64,000 bases of DNA, taken from positions 124,001 to 188,000 of the forward strand of contig JASJFT010000032.1 of NCBI GenBank assembly GCA_030770425.1, in the 5' to 3' direction. Below, one piece after another: positions 10,350 to 22,676 of this stretch. A program made the position numbers and the translations under genes. Source of the DNA: Darksidea phi (Eukaryota > Ascomycota > Dothideomycetes > Pleosporales > Lentitheciaceae). The notes below the pieces were generated by a model that ran no database searches, was not told the origin of the DNA, and saw only the letters and a program-made list of their open reading frames with translations. Numbering within the stretch: position 1 is the stretch's first letter; each line of letters opens with the position of its first letter.

Positions 10350-13032
10350 TCACCTCACCTCGCCCTCATTGCTTTGGAAAGTCGCCGGTGCAGGCGGAAC
10401 AACCGGTCCCTTGACACCTGTGTCGCCACGAGGTTCGATAAGCCCAGGGGCCTTTCCGTGCTCGCCGCTAAAGTACTTGTGGAAGTCCTGCGGGTCTTCA
10501 AACGGTCGGGGACCAAGTAACCTGATCATATCCTCGCGACCAAGCATTTCCTTCTTCAGCAACTCCTCTGCCACAAGGCCGACTTCATGTTTCTTCTCGG
10601 TGAGCAGGTCTTTGCATTGTTGGTAAGCCTCGTCGACTATGCGCTTGACTTCAAAGTCAATGTTCTTCGCCGTCTCTTCGGAGAAAGGCTTTTGCAGTTG
10701 GTTTTGTTGGTCGTCTTCGTAGTAGATGTAGCCAATCTTCTTGGTCATACCCCACTTAGTGACCATAGCCGTGGCCATCTGTGTGACCTTTCTGAAGTCG
10801 TCCGAAGCGCCGGATGTGACTGTTTCAAAATGAAGTTCCTCGGACACGCGGCCGCCGAGTGTCATGGCCATACGGTCCATTAATTGGTTGACGTTCATGA
10901 GGTAGGCGTCTCCAGAGGGAAGGTATTGCGCATAACCGAGCGCGCCCTGACCGCGAGGAATGATGGACACCTTGAGGAGCGGGTCCGCCCATTTGAAATA
11001 CCAACCGCAAATAGCGTGACCAGCTTCGTGATAGGCTACAGTCTTCTTCTCCTCGGGCTTGAGAACCAACGACTTCTTCTCCAAGCCGCCGATAACTCGT
11101 TCAATAGCCGACTCAAAGTGAGGTATTGTTACAGAATCCGCGCCGTGACGGGCAGCTGCTATAGTCAGTCGTTATCCCTGCAATGAACATGCACAACTCA
11201 CCGATCAGGGCAGCTTCGTTGACACAATTGGCAATGTCAGCGCCAGAAAAGCCGGGTGTTAGCGCAGCGAGCTTGCCTCTCAAGAATTCTAAATCCTCGT
11301 TGGTGACAATCTTCTTCAGGTGCACGGCGAAGATTTGTGCTCGTCCTTCCATCGTTGGCCGGTCAATGTTGATGTGTCTGTCAAAACGGCCCGGGCGCAT
11401 TAGAGCCTTATCAAGTACGTCGGGTCGGTTAGTGCCGGCAAGCACGACGACTTGCTCTGTGGTGTTGAAACCGTCCATCTCTGTGAGGATCTGGTTTAGG
11501 GTTGCCTCTCGCTCATCGTTCCCGCCGCCGAAGTTCTGCTTGGCGCGGGAACGTCCAATGGCATCGATTTCGTCGATAAAGATGATGCAAGGAGTGCTCT
11601 TGCGCGCGTTGGCAAACAAATCTCGAACACGGGACGCACCAACACCGACAAACATCTCGACGAACTCAGAACCGCTGACGCTGAAGAAAGGCACGCCTGA
11701 CTCTCCAGCGGTCGCCTTTGCGAGAAGCGTCTTACCAGTGCCGGGGGGACCAGAGAGCACAGCACCACGGGGAATTTTTGCGCCCAATTTCTGGAAGCGC
11801 GCGGGCTCCTTCAGAAAGGAAACAAACTCCATGATTTCTTGCTTGGCCTCATCCATACCGGCAACGTCGGAGAATTTGACCTTGATGTCCGTCTCGTGGT
11901 TGAACTTCTTGGCTCGACTCCGACCCATGCCAAAGATGCCGCTGTTGCCACCACTGCCACCACCGGCACGTCTTGTGAAGTAGAACAGAGAGCCAAGAAG
12001 GAGAATAGTAGGTCCAAAGGAAAGTAGAGTGCCAACCCAAGAGATTTCGCTGGAGTAGGCGACGGGTATCCGCTCCGAGCTAGGTATGCCAAGCTCGTAC
12101 TGTGCGCTGTCCATTTTACGCTCGAATGCCTCCACCGAGCCGATGGTGAAATAGTAGTTGAAATTCTGACTGGCAGCGGGCGAGTCCGGATACATTGATG
12201 CAACGGCCTCGCGGTGCAAATATACTTTTGCGCGGTTGCCATTCAATATCACAATCTTCTCGACTAGTCCCTTGTCCAAGAACGTTGTCCTGAACTCTTG
12301 CCATGTGATCTCCTTTGTATTCTCGCCAGGTACAATCATGCGGTAGGCGAGCCATGCGAGAAAGGCAGTTATCAACGTCGTGTTCCAGTCCATGTTTCTG
12401 TCGAACTTTGGCAGGCCGTCTGTACCGCCCTTCTGCTTCTCCTTCCCTTGTGGTCCTGGATCATGAGCACCAGCCTTTTGCTGCGGCTCGTCCGTCGCGT
12501 CGTTCTTGAATGCTTGCTGCTCGGCAGCCTTGCGCGCGAACTTTGTCGTCAACCGCGAGATCTTGGCTGCGGTGGCCAAATCCAACTTCTCGCCACGTGC
12601 CAGCCGGTCCATCTCCTCGCGCAATTCTTTGGGTATGCCTGTCTTTTTGATCTCTGCAACAGCGTCGTGTATCGCCTTCTTCTGCGCCTTGGGCACGCCC
12701 ATCGACACGAACGAGACCAACTGATCCAGCAACCTCTCCTCCTCTTCCGTCAACTTTGATATCTGTGTCTCCGGAGCTGCAGGCTTCTCATCCTTGCTGG
12801 GCTTAGGCTTCTCTGCTTGGTCCAGCTTTTCCTCTTTGGCTACCTCATCCTGCTTCTTGTTCTTCGGCTCTTCCGGCGGTTGGGTCGCGAATAAGCGGAC
12901 ACGCTGTTGCACATACAAGCACTGCGGGACTGGTATCCGTCTTCGGACCGCGAATGGTGTTCGTGATGCGGTGCTGAGATTCGGTCTTGCGAGACGTGCG
13001 AGATAACCGGAGCGGCGAAGTAGGGTGGACAT
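10350..13032 (-). CDS. Mitochondrial m-AAA protease subunit (AFG3/YTA12 type)
   Basis: Two exons (13032-11202 and 11158-10350) separated by a 43-base intron give 879 residues. In order: a mitochondrial presequence rich in Arg and Ser (1-50), a charged linker, membrane segments at about 216-234 and 333-352 enclosing an FtsH_ext region, and an AAA domain with Walker A GPPGTGKT at 428-435 and Walker B IIFIDEID at 483-490. The second-region motif ends MRPGRFDRH. The M41 zinc protease has HEAGH at 654-658. It is a hexameric inner-membrane protease facing the matrix. It degrades misfolded membrane proteins and processes Mrpl32 and other substrates. Some signatures resemble Afg3 and others Yta12, so the paralogue is left open. 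The start lies directly before the presequence. Confidence 0.93.
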
Positions 13033-13829
13033 GGCGGGTGGGAGAGCGGGAGGAGGAGAGGATTGAAAGAGTATTTGCGCCTTTACAGACTACCATGCGC
13101 GGATAGACGGAAGACGACAGCAGGTGACGTAGCGTGATGGCGTGCTGTAACAGCTCTGGCAAGTGGTGAGGTCAAGACTGGTACTTCGTAAACTAATTTC
13201 GTCCGATGTCTCGCCGCCGAAAGGCCCGTGCACCGAACTCCACGCACCGTTCCGAGAGCAAACGCTCCGTGATACGACATTCTCGTTGGTCAAGGTTTGC
13301 TAACGCCCCTTTGGATGAGCTTCGCTAATTTTACTTCCCCTGCGTTTAGTTGATAGGCTTTGAACGTGTAGTCATATGAGTTTTCTTGTATCTCGTGAAG
13401 TCCGCACTCGACGAGGTGAGATTGATTACGCTAACATTGAGGGCGAGCTAAACCGCACCAAGTGTCGACTTTCAATAGGAATGGGTGGCGCAGCAAAGTT
13501 GTTCGTAGAATGAAACTACATTCGCTACACTTTCCTATAACAGAGACCAACAGTTACCGATCGCAGGCAACAGTAAGACAATGCCAACAAATGCAACATA
13601 TCTCGGAACCTGCCGACCAGTTACATTCACGAGTGCTGCCAAGCAGCGATCAGCCCAGCACTGCGTCACTCACCGGACCCCGTACCCAGCCACCCAGCCT
13701 ACTTCATAGATGCCTCAGTCCCTCCACAGCAGCTTTGATAAAGGCCTACCAAATCCTTGATTCGACCTCGTCAACTAACGTCAATATTATACTCATCGTT
13801 CACCGCCGTAGAACAATTCGTCTATCAAC
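13033..13829. promoter_or_regulatory. Divergent intergenic region, m-AAA protease / LysM gene
   Basis: About 800 bases separate the two diverging start codons. It is the presumed promoter region for both genes. No open frame is credible and no specific factor site is claimed. Confidence 0.35.
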
Positions 13830-14394
13830 ATGGGTCGCTGGGCCGATCAAGACAGTGTGAGTAAGCACGCGCTTTCCTTCCACATTCAGCCTCACTAATA
13901 TCCCCACGCAGGACGAATACCGCCTTCCCCATGGCATGAAGCGCATCGGCTACGACGCTGACACCCAAACCTACACTTTCCGTGATGCCAGCGGCGCCAT
14001 CTACGAATCCGAGCCAGGTAACCGCTACGGCGAGCTGTGGCCGGCCGGACGGGGGCCTCAACGCACTCCTCGCGAAGTCGAACAACACAATGCACAACTC
14101 AAAAAGGGCAACCGCGAGTCCATCAAGATGATCCTCCCGTTCGCACTCCTCGTCCTTGTCTTCCTGTTGCTTCTGTTCAAGTTTCTAGCCGGCGCGGGGG
14201 CTCATGCTGATTTGGAAGAGCAGGCAAACTGTGCTGAAGGCGATAGCTGGGTTCAAGTCACTAAGGGGGACACCTGCTACGAAATCGGAAAAGCGCATGG
14301 TTTGGGTGTAGAGGAGTTGCTTGGACTGATGGGGAATGAGAAGGTTGATTGTGATCATTTGCGGATTGGACAGAAGATTTGTGTGCCAAAATAA
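13830..14394 (+). CDS. LysM-domain membrane protein
   Basis: Exon 1 (13830-13856) and exon 2 (13912-14394), with a GTGAGT..GCAG intron, give 169 residues. The N-terminal 80 residues are soluble and conserved-looking (DQDSDEYRLPHGMKRIGYD). A single membrane segment spans about 82-100 (ILPFALLVLVFLLLLFKFL). The C-terminal region 121-168 is one LysM domain (GDSWVQVTKGDTCYEIGKAHG through LRIGQKICVPK) with three or four cysteines. There is no N-terminal signal peptide, so it should be a type II membrane protein with LysM facing the lumen or cell exterior. LysM binds chitin or other N-acetylglucosamine polymers. The topology differs from secreted LysM effectors and suggests a wall- or ER-related role. 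The function is inferred from the domain only. Confidence 0.85.
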
Positions 14395-14802
14395 GGGAGG
14401 GCGTTAGACTGCTTCTTGCATGATACCACTTTGTTAGGATTTGGGTGCTTGGGTTTGGTATGGTCTTTGGATGATTTTATTGTGGTATCATAGCACATGA
14501 AGGATTTAGTGATAGGATGCAGCTTTGGATCAGGGTGGAACTAGCGTGTAAATTGCGGGCTCAGCTTCAGTTTGATATTTCATCAGTTCGCAGTGTTTTG
14601 CTTGCAGATGTCCTCGCGATTGTATCCATCCGTTTGTCCAGTCTCGATAACATAATTAGGAGCTGCATGTCTTGGCACACGTGATACCTAGGGCCGAGTT
14701 CTTTCTAGCATTGCCTCATCACGTCGTCAACCACGAAGCTCCACAACCCACCACCACCGCACCTCACACACTCAACTGCGTCCAATTGACCTCTCCACTA
14801 CA
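14395..14802. other. Intergenic; presumed QCR8 promoter
   Basis: This stretch holds the 3' flank of the LysM gene and the 5' flank of QCR8. A CA/CT-rich stretch at 14740-14800 directly before the QCR8 ATG is typical of fungal 5' leaders. Confidence 0.4.
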
Positions 14803-15330
14803 ATGGCTGGCGGCTCTGAATCCAATGGCGCGCGCCACAAAGCTAGGTACGTGCCCAGGGACCTCACGCCTTCTCCCGCACTCCCGACCGCATCTGCCCT
14901 GGCGACCTATCCCCTCTATACACCGTCACCTGCATCGCAACAATGACACAAACCCGCAAAAAGATAGAGAGGGAGAAGGCATTGCTAATTTATACGGTGT
15001 AGATGGCACATTGGCGACTGGGGCAACCCCTACGCAGCCGGCGGCCAGCCCGGCAAAGGCACTATCGTATACGCCATGAGCGCCAATCGCCAGCGTCCCT
15101 TTGCCGGTTTTTTAACCAAAGGAACCTGGAATACCGTGCGGAGGGCAAAGAACCAGATCCTTTACGTTGTTCCGCCGTTCATTGCGGCGTACAGCCTTAT
15201 GCAGTGGGCTATTGGAAGGTGGGTGATGCCAAGGAGGGATGTGGGTATGAGTTAGATGCTGATGGATGATAGGAACGAGTACTTGAACTCCAAGCCTGGC
15301 CGTGCTGAGTTCGGTGATGCGGAGGAGTAG
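14803..15330 (+). CDS. QCR8: Cytochrome bc1 complex subunit 8
   Basis: Three exons, 14803-14846, 15003-15218 and 15273-15330, with phase-2 introns of 156 and 54 bases, give 105 residues. The product starts MAGGSESNGARHKARWHIGDWGNP and continues with the UcrQ family signature (GQPGKGTIVYAMSANRQRPF). One membrane helix lies at about 66-84 (ILYVVPPFIAAYSLMQWAI) and the tail is NEYLNSKPGRAEF. Qcr8 is a small nuclear-encoded subunit of mitochondrial complex III that binds cytochrome b early in assembly. Length, helix position and splice frame all agree with the family. The correct frame is easily missed because the exons are short. Confidence 0.93.
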
Positions 15331-15756
15331 GAGGTTTTGGGGAGAGAGGGTGGATGGGGATGTATGAGTAGGGGAATATGAAGGGGAAGGAGGACTGAGT
15401 CAGGAGTGGTACCGGTCTTGACGAAACAACAACACGAGGGGTAGCCGAACGGATCTTACAACTTCCTTCGACCAAAACCGACGGCAGTCCTTCGACCTAC
15501 AGGCGAGCATATACTGTATAGATTCCATTCCCAGCTTTCGATATCACGACTTCCGTCTTCCTCCATCCGTCTAATTGCACAGCTCTTGCTTCACACCCTC
15601 TGCACGCCGTTGGAGGGTTCACTTTACACGGGAGATTAAACTATGTTGAGGATGACCCTCGTTTTGCATTCGAAGCTCACGAATCTACAGTCGCTATACG
15701 TAATCGGCCCCAGCAACTCTTTATTTGTTACCTTCCCCCACCAGAACCCACAACAT
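15331..15756. other. Intergenic between convergent QCR8 and hydrolase
   Basis: This stretch lies between the 3' ends of two convergent genes. No credible frame was found. Confidence 0.5.
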
Positions 15757-17539
15757 CTACCTCGAAACGCCGTCCTTCCTATTCTGCTCCTCCCCCCTTT
15801 TCACCAAGTTTTCCAACCACCCCATAAACTCTTCCCTCATCTCAGCAGGGATAACATGTCCTTGGCCCCTGATAAATCTCTTCTCCACTTCTCCTTCCAC
15901 CCAAACATCCTCCTCCTCTTCAACCCCCAGCCAATTCTCCTTGCCCGTCTTTCCCTCGCCTTTCTCAAGCCCCCTCCAAAGCACCACACCATGCGGAAAC
16001 GTAATCATACGATCTCGCGATCCATGCACCACCATAATCCTCTGTTTGCCTACAGCGGTAGAGATTTGGAGAAGTTGAGAGGGTGATTTGTAATGCCAGC
16101 CTGCAGCGATGGCTTGCAGGATGAAGCCGCCTTTCTGGAAGTAAGCCGGATGGGTGCGCTTCCAGAGCTCGTTGGCGGCGAAACGGTCGCCATTGGTGGG
16201 GAAGGGTTTGATGACGTGCTCGAGGGTGTCCGGGGAGGTAAGCCAGGACTGCGTGTATAGATTTTGTTTTACGTTTTCGATCTGGCGGTCGATGGATCTT
16301 GGGATGAAGAGGTTGGCACGGTTGTAGAGGTTTTCGAGGAAGCCCTGTAGTTGTTAGATGGGATGGTGTATATTTAACGCGTAGTATATTGAAAGAATCC
16401 AGAGAGCAAGGTGAATGGTTGGACCGACTCGTGTCGAGGTGAAGGGTACAAAATAGAGGCAGTACTTACAACTGTTCTGAATAATCCTGACGCTGTCGAT
16501 ACAAGCGAGAGTGTGCAAATCCGTTCTGGGGCCAGCATGGCCTAGAACCCTCGTCAGACTCATAGGAACATACGTCAACACCAAACATCGTTTGCCAAGG
16601 GCGGAGTTTTTCACAAGGGTGGAGCGGGGCGGAGATCTGGGGGTGCACGAGATTGCAGGGGTGGCTTGGCGAGCATCTTGAAGTGTTAGGATGCTTTCCA
16701 TGCTGCCTCACAACGACATTACGATTTTTGACCGGATAGCAGCGCATCCGATCCGGTTACAAACCGTCCTCGAAGATGAAGCATTGAGACCTGGAGAAGT
16801 ACATGGGCGAGGGGAAACTATATTACGGGACTCACCAGCTCCTGCGCAATCATGCCGCCCATACTTATGCCAATAACATGCAACTCGCGCCTGCCCGTCC
16901 AGCCTATATGGTCGACTACTTCGAGTACATCCTTGGCCATTTCAGATGTGGAGTACCTGAAGAGGGGTTTGTCCGATTCGCCGATGCCCCGGTTGTCGAG
17001 GACTAGCGACGAGTATCGGTCGGCCTGCTTATGAGCGAAGTCTTTGGTCTGACGCTGCCATGCATACTTCATGCCACCTAGCCCCATGATCCACTACATG
17101 TTGTTAGCATGTATACAATATAAGCTCGGAGATAAGGAGTCTGTCGTCGAAAAAGGGTGTGGAATATGCACCCGGGGGTGAGACTAGTGAGACGAGCAGA
17201 AAGTCTGAGACGACCGATGCGACTGAAACGAAACAACGGCTGGGAAGCGGGGATCATTGGTGGAGCTGGTCACTGTGTGAAGCACGGCCGGGCTCCAGCC
17301 ATGACAAATTGCTGCTGTGCCCTGAGCCTTTTCCGGATGGAAGGCTAAATATGGAAAACACCACGTACCACGAGATGAAGGTTCCCATGGCCGTGGACCT
17401 CGTATGCAATGTCCAGAGGGCCGCCTCTGCCTTTGGCTACAGAGACCTTATCCTTCTGCTCGGGTTTGAGGTCCCATATGGTGTGATTGTATTCTGGGTG
17501 CTTGGGCAGCTCGTCGGCTGTCATGGGGCGGTCAGCCAT
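15757..17539 (-). CDS. Alpha/beta hydrolase-fold protein
   Basis: Four exons, 17539-17369, 17093-16836, 16541-16470 and 16344-15757, give 362 residues. The introns all have GT..AG ends; the second is unusually long at 294 bases. The protein has WIMGLGG as the oxyanion-hole region, LVLDNRGIGESDKP, and the nucleophile elbow GISMGGM with Ser at about 134. The acid is in HGSRDRMI and the base His in GQGHVIP near the end, completing a Ser-Asp-His triad. An acidic loop (about 300-325) is inserted before the catalytic His. It resembles fungal esterase or lipase-like hydrolases of the proline iminopeptidase/EPHX superfamily but has Ser, so it is not an epoxide hydrolase. The substrate is unknown. Confidence 0.85.
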
Positions 17540-18333
17540 GGTAGCTAAAGCGTGCCGCCTGTCAGCTCAGCTCTTCAGGATTTTCAAAGGACGGTCGATT
17601 AATCAGCCGTAGCTATGGCGATTGTATAGGCTTTGCTGCAGTGTCTGTGATGACGAAGTCGAATTGGAGGTGGCTTAGCCGTTACACCGAGTTTATAGTT
17701 AGACGGTGTGCCACAAGGCGCCTCATCCTGGCGCATCCCCGTTTCAACGTCGGCGTGTGCTAAAAGAGGCGGGCTGCAAAGGGAATAACAACCTACTATT
17801 TTGAGGGGCCAAATAGAGTAGAGCGCTTACGGGCGGTGGTGAGGGTAGCAGCGGCCGATATAGAGTTGGGCGGTTTTCCCTTGTTCTCTGGCCTGATGAT
17901 TTCACCAGTCCACCATTCCCCCGAGTGCTGGAACGTTGACGCGATTCACGCCTAGCCCGCTTTCGGTTCTTCTTACGAAAGCAGCTCAGTGGAGTCCGGA
18001 CGACTGCGGGCGCTCGAGTGCTGCCGTCGCCGACCGCTCCTAAACGTCGTTCTACCTAATTAGCTCGGTACCTCTCTCGGTGCCGACGCAGGCACCTAGC
18101 TGCGCAGCAAAGTAGCCCAAACAAGTTCCTGCCGCGTCCCCAGACTGAATTCGATAGTCGACTGCTCTGCGACAGCAACTCGCAGGCCCTGCTACTGGTA
18201 AACTCGGCCGTGTTTCAGACGCCTGTCCTGACCCCTCCGCGAAGCCGCCTGCTTCCTCAAAACACCCACGCTCCCCGTGCGCCGGGCAACTGAACACCAA
18301 CACCTCTTCCTGCCCGTAAATCCGCAATCCAAT
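17540..18333. promoter_or_regulatory. Divergent region upstream of hydrolase and Zn2Cys6 factor
   Basis: About 790 bases lie between the diverging start codons, GC-rich towards 18000-18330. It is the presumed promoter and leader of both genes. A minus-strand open frame at 18052-18480 overlaps the factor's first exon and is a shadow. Confidence 0.35.
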
Positions 18334-21313
18334 ATGGACCCCAACGGCTTCTACGCTCCCGGCCCGCCGCTGATGAACCAACCGCCGCGTATCTTCGGCA
18401 ACATGAGTGCAAATGGCTCGCCTATACCCGCAAGTCTTGCCGGCCCGATATTCAGCCAGGACGACTTGGACGATGGGCATGATCAGGGAGATCCGAAGCG
18501 GCGGAGGATCGCGAGGGTATGCGCGCGTAAACTAGCATGTGTATGGTCGAGTGCTGACGGGCCTAGGCATGCGACATGTGTCGCAAGAAGAAGATCAAGT
18601 GCGATGGCAAGATGCCCGCATGCACGCATTGTTTAAACTACAAGACCGAGTGCATCTTCACTCAGGTAGAGAAGAAGCGCCAGCCGCCAAAGGGGTACAT
18701 TCCACGCATTCCGAGGGTGATACATCACTGACACTAGCAGGGCCAAGTACATTGAAGGTCTCGAGAACCGCCTTGCCCGCATGGAGTCGCTGATGCGCCT
18801 GTCCGGCGTGCTCCCCGAAGACGACGATGGCAGCACCGACTTGGCTACCTTGGAGAAACGGCTGGCAGAACGGGCAAGGTCTAGCGCAACGCCCATGGCC
18901 CATGTTATGGATGACAGGCGAGAGTCGGTGGCACAGACGACAGAAAAGACAGGTGGAACCCCTCCAACACACCCCGGCCTACCCAGCCCGAGAAGCGGCA
19001 CAACCTCGCCGGAGCCGCCGCAGCCAACAAACACGGGCGAGAAAGAGGAGGATGCGCTCGCTGAGATGATGTGTTCACTCGTGACCAACAACTGTGGAGA
19101 GACGAGGTATATTGGTAAGGGAGCATGCAGACTATACTTGAGCGGAACGCTTATTGTTGGTAGGATCGTCGTCCGGCTTCTCCATCTTCTCTCCCAAGGG
19201 CATTCAATGGGTGAATGAAAAGACCGGGGACAATTCATTCCAAGAGATGATCTCGACCGCAGCCATTGAGGATAACAAGTGGATACAGTGGCGCCCAGAT
19301 GTCTTCAAGGATATCTTCAAACGACGAGTCTACCGGCAGCTTCCGCCTAAAGCCGAAGCCCTGTCGCTCCTGAAGGACTACTTTGAGAATTTCAATTGCA
19401 TGTTCCCGCTCTTTCACGAACCGACGTTTATGCATCTCGTCGACAAGCACTATTCAAAAGACCCGTACGAGGGGTCCGGCTGGTGGGCTAGTTTGAACGT
19501 TGCCCTCGCGTATGCCCACCGACTGCGTGTCATGAGTAATCTAGTGCCGGCAGAGGAAGATGAAAAAGCATGGCAGTACCTCAAAAATGCTATGAGCATC
19601 CAGGTCGAACTCACCATGCGCAACACGGACCTACTCAGCGTACAGGCTCTACTTGGAATTGTAAGCGAGACCGTTCTTCGCGTCTTCACGCGACTAACCA
19701 TAGCAGGGGCTCTTCCTCCTCGGCACACCGAACCCACAGCCAACCTACTTTTTCGTGGCAGCCGCCATCCGACTCTCGCATAGCATTGGTCTGCACAAGA
19801 AGGGCGCAGGTTTCAATTTGAATGCGTCCGAGATGGAGCAGCGGAAGCGAGTCTTCTGGATAGCGTACATGCTGGATAGAGAGTAAGTGACATGATACAG
19901 CGCACAAACCTGACTGACATATCCTAGTATATGCTTGCGTTCCGGTCGGCCACCCATTCAGGATGATGATGACATGAATGTCGAGCTCCCGAGCGAGGAC
20001 CCTTCAGACAACATTGGCAACATTCCGCTTGCGGATGGCAAAGGCAAGATGAATCTGTTCCGACTAATGTGCACGTTCTCTGTCATTCAGAGCCATGTCT
20101 ACAAGCGATTGTACTCTGTAAAGGCGTCCAAGCAGACCGACGGCGAACTGCTTAACACCATTGGCGAACTCGACAAAGAGCTGGAAGCATGGAAGGACGC
20201 TATACCGCTCGAGTTCCGTCCAGAACACGACATCAAAGCTTCACATACCCCGCTCATCCTCCAAGTTGCCGTGCTACATTTAGGATACTACAACTGTTTG
20301 ACAACGATACACCGTATGAGCGTCCACCACGGATACTGGACAAGCCGTCTTTCCAACTTTGCTATCCAGGGCCTGAATGCCCGGCCACTGAACCCGCGCG
20401 TGTTCATGTCCGCGCAGCTTTGTGTGCAAGCTGCCCGGGCATCGATACACCTCTTGAAGTATATACCAAAGGGTGACCCATCTTGTGTGTGGCTCATCAT
20501 TTACTTCCCCGTCACCGCGCTCGTCACGCTCTTCGCCAACATTCTCCAAAACCACCAAGACACGCGATCAAGGTCTGATCTGAAGCTGATGAGGCTGGTC
20601 GTGAGCTTCCTAAGTATGTTGTCAAATGATGCGGGCAACGGCAGCGTCAAGCGCATGCTGAGCGTGTGCGCTGAGTTTGAACGTATCGCAACAATTGTCC
20701 TAGACAAGGCAGACCGCGAGCATGCTTCGAGAAGGAAACGTAAGCAGGGCGATAGCGAACAGGATGCCAAGATTGAAGCGACGGCAAACGAAATTCTGTC
20801 GACAGGCCGCAACCCGCAGTCGCCGCCTCAAAACCAAGCAACTACACCGCAGAATCAACCCCAGGAGATGATCTTCAACCCCGACTTCCACGGCTTCAAC
20901 GAAGTAAGTTCACCAGCAATCAGCTGGAATCCTGCTAACGTGCCCAGCCTTTCCCCTTCTCACCTAACTTCACCCACGCCTCGCTCCAACCAAACAACGT
21001 GTCCCAACTCAGCGGCTCGCCTTCCATGATCGAGCAGATGCTGCAAAACCGTAATCCTCCAATGGGTACGGACGGCGACATGAATGGCATGAACATGACT
21101 GGCATGGGGATGGGTACCTTTGACCAAAACTTCAACAACGTACCCCAAGATTTGTGGAAGATGCCCATGACGCTTGAGTGGGACTGGGCGGATATGACTG
21201 GGTACTCTGGCTATGAGGACGGCATATCGATGAACGGTGTCATGCCGGACTTTACGCAGAATGGGCATGGCACGAGTGGATTCAACGCGAATGCGATGAA
21301 TGGGGTAAGATAG
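18334..21313 (+). CDS. Zn2Cys6 transcription factor with fungal_trans domain
   Basis: Seven exons (18334-18516, 18567-18694, 18741-19114, 19164-19660, 19707-19882, 19928-20903, 20948-21313) give 899 residues. Exon 2 starts exactly at the zinc cluster: Cys 63, 66, 73, 80, 83 and 90 in the C-x2-C-x6-C-x6-C-x2-C-x6-C pattern, followed by the basic linker [19 protein letters not shown] and a short coiled coil. The middle holds the fungal_trans domain, with [39 protein letters not shown] and IHLLKYIP. The C-terminal 150 residues are Gln/Asn/Met/Gly-rich and are a likely activation region. It is a nuclear regulator that binds CGG-type half-sites as a dimer. The target genes are unknown, and no adjacent biosynthetic cluster suggests a local regulator. 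Confidence 0.92.
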
Positions 21314-21938
21314 TGTAGTACGCAAGGGTTATTGATGGGAGCATTCGTATGGCGTTCATTTGGGCATTGGGTGGCATACAGGGCAACGTCAATCTAATGG
21401 CAAATGTATATTTTGGAGACTAAGGCTGGGCCTGCGAAAGGAGAGCTGGTACGTTGTATATTTTTCACGAAGTCACGACCTAGTTTGTTAGATTCTCCTT
21501 TACTGAGTGCGTATTATAGTATTGTACGGCTTAACTTATGATTATACGATGGATGATATTCTCTACTACTTGGCTGCTATGCAATGTAGTGGTAGTGTGG
21601 CAAAAGGGGGCTGTGCTGTGTACGGTCGCAGCCCCGCATCGTCCTCTAGGCTACAACTTAAGCTTCCTCCTCGCCTACACCAACATCGCAGTACCAAAAC
21701 TCTCCCAGTCCGCCATCATGTGCAGAATGATATACCGTAGACCACAGTGGCGCTCATCGCGCAAGAGGATTAATTCAGGCGCCGTGAGAAAGAAACCAGA
21801 AAAGAGGGTAGAGACAGATAGTAACATGGTCAAAGCGGGATCTGGGTCCGTACAGCTCCTCTGCCATAACTCCAGACCAATTCTCCTAATCCCCTGTTAC
21901 ATTCCAGACGCAGAAAAGAAACCAAGCCATTCAACTTC
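21314..21938. other. Intergenic / 3' flank and leader
   Basis: No accepted gene. An upstream ATG at about 21826 and a possible 3' splice site just before 21917 could give the next gene a longer N-terminus, but the frames do not join cleanly. Confidence 0.4.
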
Positions 21939-22676
21939 ATGGGCCTCCCCCAGGAACTAAAAGACCAAGTCTACAGCTACATAGTCGGCGCCAAAGCCGA
22001 TTTCAGCACCACAATCTACCACTCGGAAACAACGCAGTTCCAGTATCGCTGGTTCAACCTGCCAGATTCCAAACAAGCCGGCCACGTGCCGGCGTCTCCG
22101 GGGCTACTTCGTGCGAGTCGGGAGATGTTCGATGGAGCGCTAGCCACGCTATACCGCGAAAACAGCTTCACCGTCGTCATGGACCCGTCGTTCCCTTTCT
22201 TCGACGAGCGCGAGTTCCGCCTGCGCAATTCGAGGAACGCTGTGCCGTACGGCTGGGATCTTGCTCGGATACAGCATCTGCAGCTGTGCATTGACATGGC
22301 GGCTGAAAAAGACATTGAAAGAACTCGTTTCGACTTCGATTTTCGTGGTCTCAGGGAGATGACCGATTTGAAGAGTCTCAGGCTTGTGGTGACAATATGG
22401 CGGTTGGGTGCTATGAGGGGGGAGGGGTGGGGGTGGAGTCCGCAGCAGAGTACGGGTGGGGAAGTAGTGGTGACCGAGTTTGAAGGGTACGATGAGGTGC
22501 GTGAGACGCTGACGAAGGTTGCAGAGAAGCTGCCTGATGGCTTTGAAAATGTCAAGTTTGGGATGGAGAGGACTAGTGAGAAGGCGATTGAGGGGACTAA
22601 GCACGCTTTTGCTCTCTCAAGTGAGGTTACAGAGAAGATCTTTGGGGAAGCAAAGACTGCAGTTGGAAAGGGGTGA
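21939..22676 (+). CDS. F-box-like hypothetical protein
   Basis: A single open frame of 245 residues starts MGLPQELKDQVYSYIVG, the usual opening of the large family of fungal F-box-like or DUF proteins (hydrophobic-Pro-x-E-(L/I)-(R/K)). Then come PGLLRASREMFDGALATLYRENSF, the second family block (resembling LLLTCRQIYSEA..LYS.N.F), and a region of leucine-spaced LRR-like strands (LKSLRLVVTIW). These proteins are thought to be SCF substrate adaptors, though most are unstudied. The codons just upstream of the ATG (encoding KPFNF) also look coding, so an upstream exon may be missing. There is no signal peptide and no membrane segment. Confidence 0.65.
   Translation: MGLPQELKDQVYSYIVGAKADFSTTIYHSETTQFQYRWFNLPDSKQAGHVPASPGLLRASREMFDGALATLYRENSFTVVMDPSFPFFDEREFRLRNSRNAVPYGWDLARIQHLQLCIDMAAEKDIERTRFDFDFRGLREMTDLKSLRLVVTIWRLGAMRGEGWGWSPQQSTGGEVVVTEFEGYDEVRETLTKVAEKLPDGFENVKFGMERTSEKAIEGTKHAFALSSEVTEKIFGEAKTAVGKG

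Noticed and set aside
11183..11983. A 266-codon plus-strand frame over the m-AAA protease
   Set aside because: Antisense shadow of the AAA domain.
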